The notes under the pieces: generated by a model
Told to the model about the DNA's origin: nothing
What the model saw: the letters and a program-made list of their open reading frames with translations, nothing else
Databases searched by the model: none
Position numbers and translations under genes: made by a program
Part shown: positions 1-4,873 of the stretch, one piece after another
How the letters are laid out: every line of letters begins with the position of its first letter
How positions within the stretch are numbered: position 1 is the first letter of the stretch
From: a bacterium
Lineage (GTDB): Bacteria > Pseudomonadota > Alphaproteobacteria > Rhizobiales > Xanthobacteraceae
Direction: 5' to 3'
Assembly: GCA_029946075.1 (NCBI GenBank)
Contig: JAQSDT010000125.1
Location: 1 to 6,873 of the forward strand
Length of the DNA stretch: 6,873 bases

Positions 1-1
1 G

Positions 2-70
2 ATGGTGTGGCCGATCAAGGGCTGGGGCGGATTGACCATTCGATGCTTCATGCCGGGGTCGATGACGTGA
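2..70 (+). CDS. C-terminal end of an unidentified upstream protein (partial)
   Basis: This frame is open from the window edge and ends at TGA 68-70. It encodes about 22 residues including KGWGGLTIRCFMPGS. Nineteen of its 22 sense codons end in G or C, more biased than the alternative frame over the same bases, so I favour it as coding. Its stop shares one base with the ATG of the next gene (TGATG), the usual sign of translational coupling. The piece is too short to assign a family. Confidence 0.4.
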   Translation: MVWPIKGWGGLTIRCFMPGSMT

Positions 71-267
71 TGCGTCGCTTGAAGCAATTGCTCTGCGTGC
101 ACTGGTTCGACGTCCAGCCGAACCAGACGCGCGACGAGCATCGGGGTGCCATCGTTTGCAACGAGCAGCGTGAGTTCCGCGTCACGTTTTCAGAGCGGAC
201 GTGCGCAAAGTGTGGCCTTGCTGAAGAAAGGCAGATCGGCGAGCCGGAATTTCTGGGCTGGAGCTGA
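70..267 (+). CDS. Zinc-ribbon microprotein (65 aa), phage-type
   Basis: A 65-residue protein beginning MRRLKQLLC. Cys9 and His11 lie near the N-terminus and Cys45-x2-Cys48 (TCAKCG) near residue 47, with an extra Cys30. Together these could form one zinc-ribbon knuckle pair. Similar short proteins, a basic helix followed by C-x-H and later C-x2-C, occur in phage and prophage accessory regions, usually without known function. The frame is open further upstream with a GTG at position 7. I chose ATG at 70 because it overlaps the preceding stop as TGATG and because the zinc motif starts just after it. It is followed 8 nt later by the HNH gene, so the genes probably form one transcript. A nucleic-acid-binding role is inference. 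Confidence 0.55.
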   Translation: MRRLKQLLCVHWFDVQPNQTRDEHRGAIVCNEQREFRVTFSERTCAKCGLAEERQIGEPEFLGWS

Positions 268-275
268 TCTCCTTC

Positions 276-689
276 ATGATCAAGCCCTATGCGACGATCA
301 TTGTCGGCGCACGCACGCAGTATGTCGTCAAGGTCAGCTGGGAAGATTACGACTTCCTGATGCAGTGGAAATGGACCTTCGCTGTGTCGCATCCGCGCCA
401 TGGCGGCCTCGTCTATGCGCGGCGATCGATCCGCCAAGGCGACCGCAACGTCACGGTCCTGATGCATCGGGTGATCATCACCGATCGCATGGGACTGCCA
501 CGGCCGTCCGACAAGCACTTCACCGACCATGACAATGGCGACAGCCTCGACAATCGCCGCGTGAACGATCGCGGTCGGCCGCAACTCGCTTGGCTGACGG
601 CAAAAGAGAACATGGCCAAGCAGTACGGCATCCGCAACGTGCCTGCTGTGTCGGCGTATCGATCAGCTCTGAGCGATATCCCCTACTGA
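276..689 (+). CDS. HNH endonuclease, phage/homing type
   Basis: A 137-residue protein with the layout of small HNH_3-type homing endonucleases. The N-terminal part has WEDYDFLMQWKW (residues about 26-37), matching the conserved 'D-x2-L...W-x-W' segment, then YARRSIRQG and a MHR motif near residue 64 that supplies the first His. The catalytic core follows as TDHDNGDSLDNRR (about 84-96), giving the D-H and N residues of the metal-binding ββα fold. Members usually continue with 'N-L-R-x2-T-x2-x-N-x2-N'. Here the segment reads VNDRGRPQ followed by TAKENMAKQ, so the 'NLR' is altered while the later Asn is kept. The protein ends about 30 residues later without the AP2-like DNA-binding tail many relatives have. 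Expected activity is nicking or cutting of double-stranded DNA. A weak GGAG lies about 12 nt before the ATG. Confidence 0.8.
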   Translation: MIKPYATIIVGARTQYVVKVSWEDYDFLMQWKWTFAVSHPRHGGLVYARRSIRQGDRNVTVLMHRVIITDRMGLPRPSDKHFTDHDNGDSLDNRRVNDRGRPQLAWLTAKENMAKQYGIRNVPAVSAYRSALSDIPY

Positions 690-730
690 ATCCGCGCCGG
701 CCGGATGCCCGGTAATCCCGCTATCTCAAG

Positions 731-738
731 AGGAGAGG
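731..738 (+). promoter_or_regulatory. Strong Shine-Dalgarno of the Tad1-like gene
   Basis: AGGAGAGG lies 3 nt before the ATG at 742 (GGAG core 7 nt before it) and is the clearest ribosome binding site in the left half of the window. It fixes the start of the Tad1-like gene. No in-frame ATG precedes it in the 52-nt gap after the HNH gene. Confidence 0.75.
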
Positions 739-741
739 CGA

Positions 742-1146
742 ATGCGAACGCTTGAAGATTTCAAGATCAACTCGGCCAACGATACGCTAAAGGTGACCGT
801 CACCGATGAGCCTGGCGCCGGCGGTGCGAACCACCTCTATATGATCGAGGGCTTTGACACATCAACAAACGCTTCCGACCCGTTCGTCGAGCGGCACGGC
901 GCGCCGTCGAAGCACACCACCATCCTGTTCCAGAACGGCCCGATCAATGAGAAGGGCGTCAACGGCATCACGCATGAAGTGCTGCTGTCGATCGTGTGCG
1001 ACCGGCTGCGCTCGTTTCAGGCGGGTCCGTTCGCCAGCCGCGAGAACGCGCTGGCGCTGACGAAGCTCGAAGAAGCGCAACACTGGCTACTCCATCGAAC
1101 CCGCGCCCGCATGGCCCGCGGCGTCGAGGGTACGCACAAGGTCTGA
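742..1146 (+). CDS. Acb2/Tad1 hairpin-domain protein, probable Thoeris/CBASS signal sponge
   Basis: A 134-residue protein in two parts. Residues about 15-66 form a presumed β-rich N-terminal domain with the family stretch DEPGAGGANHLYMI (22-35). Residues about 62-134 form the helical hairpin: FQNGPI (63-68), GVNGITHE (72-79), then GPFASRENALALTKLEEA and HRTRARMARGVEGTHK near the end. This C-terminal signature is that of the Acb2/Tad1 domain. Two-part proteins of this length match Tad1, whereas Acb2 has only the hairpin. Known: Tad1 multimers sequester gcADPR, the signal made by Thoeris ThsB, and some also bind CBASS cyclic oligonucleotides, so immunity effectors stay off. From memory, the gcADPR-contact residues of cbTad1 are F82, N92, R109 and R113; a constant offset of ten places F92, N102, R119 and R123 here, all present. 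Ligand choice cannot be read from sequence. It is the last gene of the plus-strand run, before a terminator. Confidence 0.82.
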   Translation: MRTLEDFKINSANDTLKVTVTDEPGAGGANHLYMIEGFDTSTNASDPFVERHGAPSKHTTILFQNGPINEKGVNGITHEVLLSIVCDRLRSFQAGPFASRENALALTKLEEAQHWLLHRTRARMARGVEGTHKV

Positions 1147-1221
1147 AGGGAAACCGCCGCGCCTGAGCCGCGACGGCGGAAGATAGACGATCGATCCGGA
1201 ACCTCGGTCGGCTCCCCTCTG

Positions 1222-1256
1222 GACCCGCTGGCATTCGCCGCCAGCGGGTCTATTTG
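1222..1256 (+). terminator. Hairpin terminator between converging tad1-like and higA genes
   Basis: GACCCGCTGGC (1222-1232) and GCCAGCGGGTC (1240-1250) form a perfect 11-bp stem around a 7-nt loop, followed on the plus strand by TATTTG. The T-tract is short, so termination may be incomplete. The stem touches the higA stop codon (TAG on the minus strand, 1250-1252), so it can also separate the two converging transcripts. Confidence 0.7.
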
Positions 1257-1558
1257 TCAAGGGTCTTGATCTTCGCGATCTCCGGCTGGATTTTCGTCGC
1301 AGTGTGCCAAAGGTCGTAGTCGGTCTGCAGGCCAGCCCACAGTTCCGCGCCATTACCAAAGAACTTGCCGAGACGCAGTGCCATCTCGGTCGAAACCGGG
1401 GCCTCTTCGTTGATGATCCGGCCAAGCGTGACTTTGCTGGTTCCGATCAGCGGCGCGGCCTTCGCCGCGTTCAATCCTGATTCCCTCAGTGCGCTGTCGA
1501 GGATCCTGCCGGGATGCGTCGGCGAGCGCTGGCGGGGTCCAGCCTTGTATTCGGCCAT
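1250..1558 (-). CDS. higA: HigA-family antitoxin, HTH repressor
   Basis: A 102-residue antitoxin of the HigA addiction-module family. THPGRIL (14-20) is the usual N-terminal signature, and an XRE-type helix-turn-helix covers about residues 28-52 (LNAAKAAPLIGTSKVTLGRI). The segment with ALRLGKFFGNGAELW and LQTDYDLW is the typical HigA C-terminal half. The frame is open further upstream to 1642, but I chose ATG 1558: GGAG lies 6 nt before it and the length then matches the family. It starts 37 nt after the higB stop. Toxin-first gene order is the rule for higBA modules and unlike most type II systems. Known role: HigA binds and neutralises HigB and, alone or as a complex, represses the shared promoter, here presumably via the paired palindromes at 1885-1922. 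Confidence 0.93.
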   Translation of the reverse strand: MAEYKAGPRQRSPTHPGRILDSALRESGLNAAKAAPLIGTSKVTLGRIINEEAPVSTEMALRLGKFFGNGAELWAGLQTDYDLWHTATKIQPEIAKIKTLDK

Positions 1559-1595
1559 CCTGGTCTCCGGCGCGAGGGAAGGGGCTTCCGCCCCC

Positions 1596-1874
1596 TCAGT
1601 GATACTGTTCGAAGTCGACACGGTCGGCATCCCCATTATCAAATTCGAAGGTGATCCGCCATGCGCCGGTCACCCAGATCGAATAACGCAGCGGCTTGAA
1701 CTGCTTTAGCGGATGGGTGTTGAACCCGGGCAGATCGAGCGCCTGCAGGTTCGTCGCGCGGTTTAGAACGTCGAGACGTTCGGTGACTTTGGCCTGAAGC
1801 TTCGCGTCGATCCGGGCAGTGCGCCCTTTCTCGAAGAGTTCCTTGAGGCCTTTGTGCTTGAAGCTCTTGATCAT
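1596..1874 (-). CDS. higB: HigB toxin, RelE-superfamily ribosome-dependent mRNA interferase
   Basis: A 92-residue protein, the standard HigB length. It begins MIKSFKHKGL, carries LDLPGFNTHPLK (47-57), WRITFEF (72-78) and ends VDFEQYH. Residues His54, Lys57, Arg73, Tyr91 and His92 fall at the same positions as those I recall as the active-site residues of Proteus vulgaris HigB, so the toxin looks intact. The expected action is cleavage of mRNA in the ribosomal A site when the labile antitoxin is lost. It is the first gene of the operon. No Shine-Dalgarno is visible: the 10 nt before the ATG are pyrimidine-rich and the operator begins right behind them, so the transcript may have a very short leader. 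On an integrated element its likely effect is to stabilise the element or limit phage growth. Confidence 0.94.
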   Translation of the reverse strand: MIKSFKHKGLKELFEKGRTARIDAKLQAKVTERLDVLNRATNLQALDLPGFNTHPLKQFKPLRYSIWVTGAWRITFEFDNGDADRVDFEQYH

Positions 1875-1884
1875 GGAAAAGAGA

Positions 1885-1922
1885 GTAACGCAACACGTTA
1901 CAATAGTAAAGTAGAACGTTAC
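1885..1922 (-). promoter_or_regulatory. Tandem palindromic operators of higBA
   Basis: Two inverted repeats of the same design lie directly upstream of higB. GTAACG-N5-CGTTAC (1885-1901) is perfect; GTAAAG-N5-CGTTAC (1906-1922) has one half-site mismatch. Their centres (1893 and 1914) are 21 bp apart, about two helical turns, so bound dimers would sit on the same face of the DNA. This is an AT-rich island in a GC-rich window, as expected for a promoter. By position they are probable HigA or HigBA binding sites that cover the promoter. I could not pick out convincing -35 and -10 hexamers. Confidence 0.75.
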
Positions 1923-1934
1923 TTTTTCCGTGAA

Positions 1935-2390
1935 TTATTTTCGGGCGGCATCCCCTATTCCCCGGTGCGCATCATTGACGTGCCAGTCGACGGCCGCCGT
2001 GCTGATCTCGGCCCCGCAAAAACATCGTGCCCGGCCGTCGGTTCGCTGGGTCGGTAACGGGAGCTTCTCTGCAGTCATGCGGTATTTCCAGGCGGTGAAG
2101 TCTCGCCAGCGCCTCCATATCTCGAAATGGGCGGCGGTCTTCTTCTGCAGGAGACGGTCCCAGGCGGATTGGAAACCATCCTTGGCCGCCTCAAAGGTGG
2201 GGGCCGAACCGTGGGTCTGTTCCCCTGGATCGCAGCCCGGGTAGAAGCCGCAAGACCATCCCCATTGGTCCACATCAACCGGAACGCCGGCACGCTTTCC
2301 AATGTGTCCGACGCGAACGTCCCCGTGATAGATGAACCAACCGCCGGACTGGTTCGGATCGCGATCGGGACGTCGGCGGAGTTCGGCCAT
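1935..2390 (-). CDS. Hypothetical protein (151 aa) with putative C-x-C / H-x4-H zinc site
   Basis: Begins MAELRRRPDRDPN, with a Trp- and Gly-rich first half (WFIYHGDVRVGHIG at 18-31, VDQWGWSCGFYPGCDPGE at 40-57), a basic helical middle (about 66-108) and a C-terminal ARCFCG...DWHVNDAH. Cys123, Cys125, His137 and His142 could hold one zinc ion. I recognise it as a type of hypothetical protein found in rhizobial genomes but know no function. ATG 2390 is the only ATG, GTG or TTG in frame before the upstream stop near 2517, though no good ribosome binding site precedes it. It lies just before higBA on the same strand, with the operators in between. The first half resembles small proteins with a single β-rich fold, but that is impression only. 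Confidence 0.72.
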   Translation of the reverse strand: MAELRRRPDRDPNQSGGWFIYHGDVRVGHIGKRAGVPVDVDQWGWSCGFYPGCDPGEQTHGSAPTFEAAKDGFQSAWDRLLQKKTAAHFEIWRRWRDFTAWKYRMTAEKLPLPTQRTDGRARCFCGAEISTAAVDWHVNDAHRGIGDAARK

Positions 2391-2463
2391 GAGCCGATTG
2401 TAGGCCGGAACGTGGCATGAACAACTGATCCTGTTTCCGGGGCTGGCGAAACCGCTTTTGTTC

Positions 2464-2490
2464 GCCGTTTTTGCCGACTTTGCCGACTTC
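2464..2490 (+). repeat. Three tandem 9-bp units next to the tRNA 3' end
   Basis: GCCGTTTTT, GCCGACTTT and GCCGACTTC follow one another without gaps; units two and three differ only at the last base. The array lies 37 nt beyond the 3' end of tRNA-Thr, on the element side. Short direct repeats near an attachment site can be integrase arm sites, but no integrase is in view to support this. Confidence 0.5.
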
Positions 2491-2527
2491 GAATATCTCT
2501 AAAAGGGCTGTATTTTCAGGGATTACA

Positions 2528-2602
2528 TGGTGCCGGCTGAGGGGATTGAACCCCCGACCTTCGGTTTACAAAACCGCTGCTCTACCGCTGAGCTAAGCCG
2601 GC
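2528..2602 (-). tRNA. tRNA-Thr (anticodon TGT)
   Basis: Read on the minus strand, GCCGGCT at 5' pairs with AGCCGGC at 3' as a perfect 7-bp acceptor stem, followed by discriminator A and an encoded CCA. The D arm is GCTC...GAGC. The anticodon arm has loop TTTGTAA, giving anticodon TGT (Thr, ACA codons and wobble). The T arm is GGGGG-TTCAATC-CCCT(C), with one non-ideal pair. The top anticodon-stem pair is a G-A mismatch. Length is 75 nt with CCA. The 3' end points to the putative mobile element, the usual geometry for tRNA-targeted integration. Confidence 0.95.
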
Positions 2603-2709
2603 GACTGAAAGGGACTGGCCAACAGGCCATCCGTCGGCGGGTCGAATATCAGACTTGGTCCGGGAGGGCTAGCAGCCCGAACCGTGCCGCGCCGTGACAG
2701 CCGGGCACG

Positions 2710-2735
2710 AAAAAGGCGGCCCGAAGGCCGCCTTT
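2710..2735 (-). terminator. Rho-independent terminator of the secreted-protein gene
   Basis: On the minus strand GGCGGCC-TTCG-GGCCGCC is followed by five T. The stem is seven perfect GC pairs, extended by AAA/TTT, and is capped by the very stable C(UUCG)G tetraloop. It starts 21 nt after the stop of the gene at 2756-3163. The flanking A and T runs could also let it act weakly on the plus strand. Confidence 0.92.
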
Positions 2736-2755
2736 CCCGCATCAATTCCGGCCAC

Positions 2756-3163
2756 TTACTGGCAAAGGTGCATCAGCCCGTCTTCGCCCCGGAACCTTGT
2801 GCCGGGGATGCAGACAAAGCCGTTGCGGCGGGCGTATTCGTCGTCGCCTATGGTGGCGGCGCCAATGCCCACGGTAACGCCGAGCCTGGCCGGGCCGGGC
2901 GCATAGCCGTCATCATCTTCCCAGCGGTTGTAGCTGTCGCGCCAGCCGTTTCGGTAGGCGCGGTCCTGGTACGCCGGTTCGCCATAGACCTGACGCTGGT
3001 AGCTGCCGGTGTAGGGGTTGCCCGGTCCGCGGTTCTGGCAATTGGCGTTCGGATAGAACTGCGCGCAATAGCCGGGATTGGAAACGACTTCCTGCGCCAT
3101 GGCCGGTGCGGCGAGGGAGGTTGCGATCACCGTGGCGGCGGCGAGCAGGGCTGTTCTGGTCAT
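2756..3163 (-). CDS. Secreted four-cysteine hypothetical protein (135 aa)
   Basis: A Sec signal peptide covers residues 1-23: MTR, a hydrophobic Ala/Leu-rich core, then AMA with cleavage before QEVV. The mature protein of about 112 residues has Cys33, Cys42, Cys118 and Cys134, likely two disulfides. Between them is a Tyr/Arg/Asn-rich low-complexity stretch (about 50-82) and a short glycine-rich apolar segment (94-105). GGAG lies 6 nt before the ATG and fixes the start. I recognise no domain. Short secreted proteins of this kind are common in Bradyrhizobium, and an envelope or periplasmic role is inference. It is monocistronic: the gene upstream diverges and a strong terminator follows. Confidence 0.82.
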   Translation of the reverse strand: MTRTALLAAATVIATSLAAPAMAQEVVSNPGYCAQFYPNANCQNRGPGNPYTGSYQRQVYGEPAYQDRAYRNGWRDSYNRWEDDDGYAPGPARLGVTVGIGAATIGDDEYARRNGFVCIPGTRFRGEDGLMHLCQ

Positions 3164-3342
3164 GAAATTCTCCGTGGCTGATGCGGAGGTAAGCGCCCGG
3201 GTGCGCGATCGTTCCGGCCGGTTGCAAGATCGGAGTCAAACCGCCGTGATGCGCGCCGCGCGCGACTTGCGATTTCGGTTGTGCGAATTCAGTGATGGTG
3301 TGAAGTTCCGCCGTCTTAACCTCTGAGGGACCACGGAATTTC
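3164..3342. other. Divergent intergenic region
   Basis: These 179 nt separate the secreted-protein gene (minus) from the hydrolase gene (plus) and must hold at least one promoter in each direction. On the minus strand TTGACT occurs as a possible -35, but no matching -10 lies 16-18 nt beyond. I see no convincing operator, riboswitch or RNA here. Confidence 0.4.
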
Positions 3343-4059
3343 ATGCAGGCGCGTGACATCGAATACCGCAGCGACGAGGTCATGCGCGGCTATCTCGCAT
3401 TTGACGAAACCGCCTCCGGCAAGCGGCCGGGCGTGCTGGTGTTTCACGAGGGGCTCGGCCTCAACGAGTTTGCGATGGAGCGGGCGCGCCGGCTCGCCGG
3501 TCTCGGTTATGTCGCGCTGGCCGCTGACATGTTCGGCAATCGGCGGCAGGGCGCCAATCTGCAGGAGATCGCAACCCTCGTCGGCGGGTTGCGCGCGACG
3601 CCGGAAAGGCTGCGCGCCCGGGCGCTTGCCGCGATGAATGCGCTCGCGGCGTTGCCGGAGGTCGATAGCGGCCGGATGGCCGCGATCGGGTTCTGTTTCG
3701 GCGGGTCGGTGGTGCTGGAACTGGCGCGGGCGGGCGCGGAGCTGAAGGCCGTGGTCAGTTTCCATGGCGTGCTCGGCACCAGGCTGCCGGCGCAGCCGGG
3801 GGCGGTGAAGGCGAGTGTGCTGGTCTGCACCGGGGTGGATGATCCGCTGGCGCTGCCCGAGCACGTCGCCGAGTTCGAGAACGAGATGAAGGCAGGCGCG
3901 GTCAGGGATTGGCAGGTGATCGCCTATGGCAACACGTTGCATGGTTTTACCAACCCGGCGGCGGATGGTTCGATGATGCGCACCGCGCTTTATAGCGCGC
4001 AGGCGGATCGGCGCTCGTGGGCGGCGATGAAGGGACTGTTCGGCGAAGTCTTGACCTGA
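3343..4059 (+). CDS. Dienelactone hydrolase family protein
   Basis: A 238-residue α/β-hydrolase of the dienelactone hydrolase family (carboxymethylenebutenolidase type). The nucleophile elbow is GFCFGG with Cys118. The other triad members are the Asp in GVDDPL (most likely Asp167) and His200 in TLHGFTN. Glu36 in FHEGLG matches the conserved glutamate that holds the cysteine in its resting state. Length is normal and there is no signal peptide, so it is cytoplasmic. Known family reaction: hydrolysis of dienelactone to maleylacetate in the modified ortho-cleavage pathway. Many paralogues act on other esters or lactones, and no aromatic-degradation genes lie beside this one, so its substrate is unknown. 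CGGAA lies just upstream of the ATG. The next gene starts 52 nt after the stop and may be co-transcribed. Confidence 0.9.
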   Translation: MQARDIEYRSDEVMRGYLAFDETASGKRPGVLVFHEGLGLNEFAMERARRLAGLGYVALAADMFGNRRQGANLQEIATLVGGLRATPERLRARALAAMNALAALPEVDSGRMAAIGFCFGGSVVLELARAGAELKAVVSFHGVLGTRLPAQPGAVKASVLVCTGVDDPLALPEHVAEFENEMKAGAVRDWQVIAYGNTLHGFTNPAADGSMMRTALYSAQADRRSWAAMKGLFGEVLT

Positions 4060-4111
4060 CAAGGGCTTCGATCTGGTATTTGATCCGGTCGTCAAAGCGG
4101 CAAGGGGACGT

Positions 4112-4807
4112 ATGTTCGGAATTCTGGGGCTGGGGTTTTTGCTGGGCATGCAGCATGCGCTCGAGGCCGATCACATCGCCGCCGTGTCCAGCATCGCCGC
4201 GCGTCGCAGCCGGGTTGCCGATATCGTCAAGCACGGCCTGACCTGGGGCCTCGGCCATACGCTGACCCTGTTCGCCTTTGCCGGTGCCGCCATCCTGCTC
4301 GGCAGCGCGATTCCGGAAAGCGTGGCGCGGCCGCTCGAGACCGCGGTCGGGGTCATGCTGGTCGGGCTCGGCGCCCACGTGCTGTGGCGGATCTGGCGCG
4401 ATCGGGTGCATTTCCATGGTCACGGCCATGGCGACGGCACCGTGCATTTTCACGCCCACAGCCATGCTGGCGACACCGCGCCGCATGTCCGCACCGCCCA
4501 CGCCCATGAGCACGGCTTTCGCTGGCGCACGCTGCTGGTCGGGCTGATGCACGGCATGGCCGGCTCCGCCGCGCTTTTGGTGCTGACAGTGACGCAGGCC
4601 TCCAGCCCCGTCGTCGGGCTCGGCTATGTCGCGCTGTTCGGCGTCGGCTCGATGGTCGGGATGGGCGCGCTGTCGACCGTGATCGCGGTGCCGATCGCGG
4701 CCTCCGCCCGCTGGCTGACCTGGGCGAACCAGGGTTTGCAGGCGGCGGTCGGGCTGGTCACCATCGCGATCGGGCTCCACACCGTCGTCGAGACCGTATT
4801 AGCCTAA
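4112..4807 (+). CDS. NicO/UreH-type nickel/cobalt transporter with His-rich loop
   Basis: A 231-residue inner-membrane protein. The first helix contains HALEADH (15-21), the H-x4-D-H metal signature of nickel/cobalt transporters. Hydrophobic segments lie near 2-25, 45-65, 72-94, 139-160, 165-192 and 205-230, giving about six helices. A conserved-looking GLGHTLTLF motif (46-54) and a GLMHGMAGSAA motif (144-154) follow the pattern of the UreH-like branch. Between helices three and four lies a polar loop (about 98-134) with twelve histidines in HxH and HGH patterns, likely a cytoplasmic metal-binding loop. AGGGGAC just before the ATG is a strong ribosome binding site and fixes the start. Probable role is nickel (or cobalt) movement for a metalloenzyme such as urease or hydrogenase, but no such gene lies in the window. 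Substrate and direction are not provable from sequence. Confidence 0.88.
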   Translation: MFGILGLGFLLGMQHALEADHIAAVSSIAARRSRVADIVKHGLTWGLGHTLTLFAFAGAAILLGSAIPESVARPLETAVGVMLVGLGAHVLWRIWRDRVHFHGHGHGDGTVHFHAHSHAGDTAPHVRTAHAHEHGFRWRTLLVGLMHGMAGSAALLVLTVTQASSPVVGLGYVALFGVGSMVGMGALSTVIAVPIAASARWLTWANQGLQAAVGLVTIAIGLHTVVETVLA

Positions 4808-4873
4808 CGGTCGCATTGCCTGATAGCTCGTCGGCTGCTGTAGTTGCTGGAACAACCAATCAGGGAGAACGGG

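Larger units (their letters stand above)
1..2527. mobile_element. Terminal part of a putative prophage or phage-derived island abutting tRNA-Thr
   Basis: What is seen: small, tightly packed genes of types common on phages and islands (zinc-ribbon microprotein, HNH endonuclease, Tad1-like anti-signalling protein, HigBA toxin-antitoxin) end about 140 nt before the 3' terminus of a tRNA-Thr gene, and gene content changes to chromosomal metabolic genes on the other side. Known: tRNA 3' ends are favoured attachment sites of tyrosine integrases, and the inserted element then lies downstream of the tRNA, as here. Inferred: the element extends leftwards out of the window. No integrase, structural phage gene or second copy of the tRNA 3' end is present in the window, so the exact boundary and element type are not established. 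Confidence 0.5.

Noticed and set aside
48..584. A 178-codon minus-strand open frame across the zinc-ribbon and HNH genes
   Set aside because: It overlaps two plus-strand genes with recognisable zinc and HNH motifs, and its own translation shows no family feature.
1154..1179. CCGCCG...CGGCGG inverted repeat just after the Tad1-like gene as a terminator
   Set aside because: The stem is only six pairs with a 14-nt loop and no T-run; the perfect 11-bp hairpin at 1222-1250 is the better candidate.
1559..1642. N-terminal extension of HigA by 28 residues
   Set aside because: The extension overlaps the end of higB and has no family similarity, whereas ATG 1558 has GGAG at the right distance and gives the normal HigA length.
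2528..2602. A second partial copy of the tRNA-Thr 3' end (att duplicate) inside the window
   Set aside because: I looked for the 3' tRNA sequence elsewhere; only a short chance match (TTGAACCC near 1722) occurs inside higB. No duplicate is present here.
3316..4149. A 277-codon minus-strand open frame opposite the hydrolase gene
   Set aside because: Arg/Pro/His-rich composition and no motif; the plus strand encodes a full dienelactone hydrolase with its catalytic triad.
3947..4780. A 277-codon minus-strand open frame opposite the NicO gene
   Set aside because: Low-complexity translation and full overlap with a membrane transporter carrying the H-x4-D-H motif and a strong ribosome binding site.
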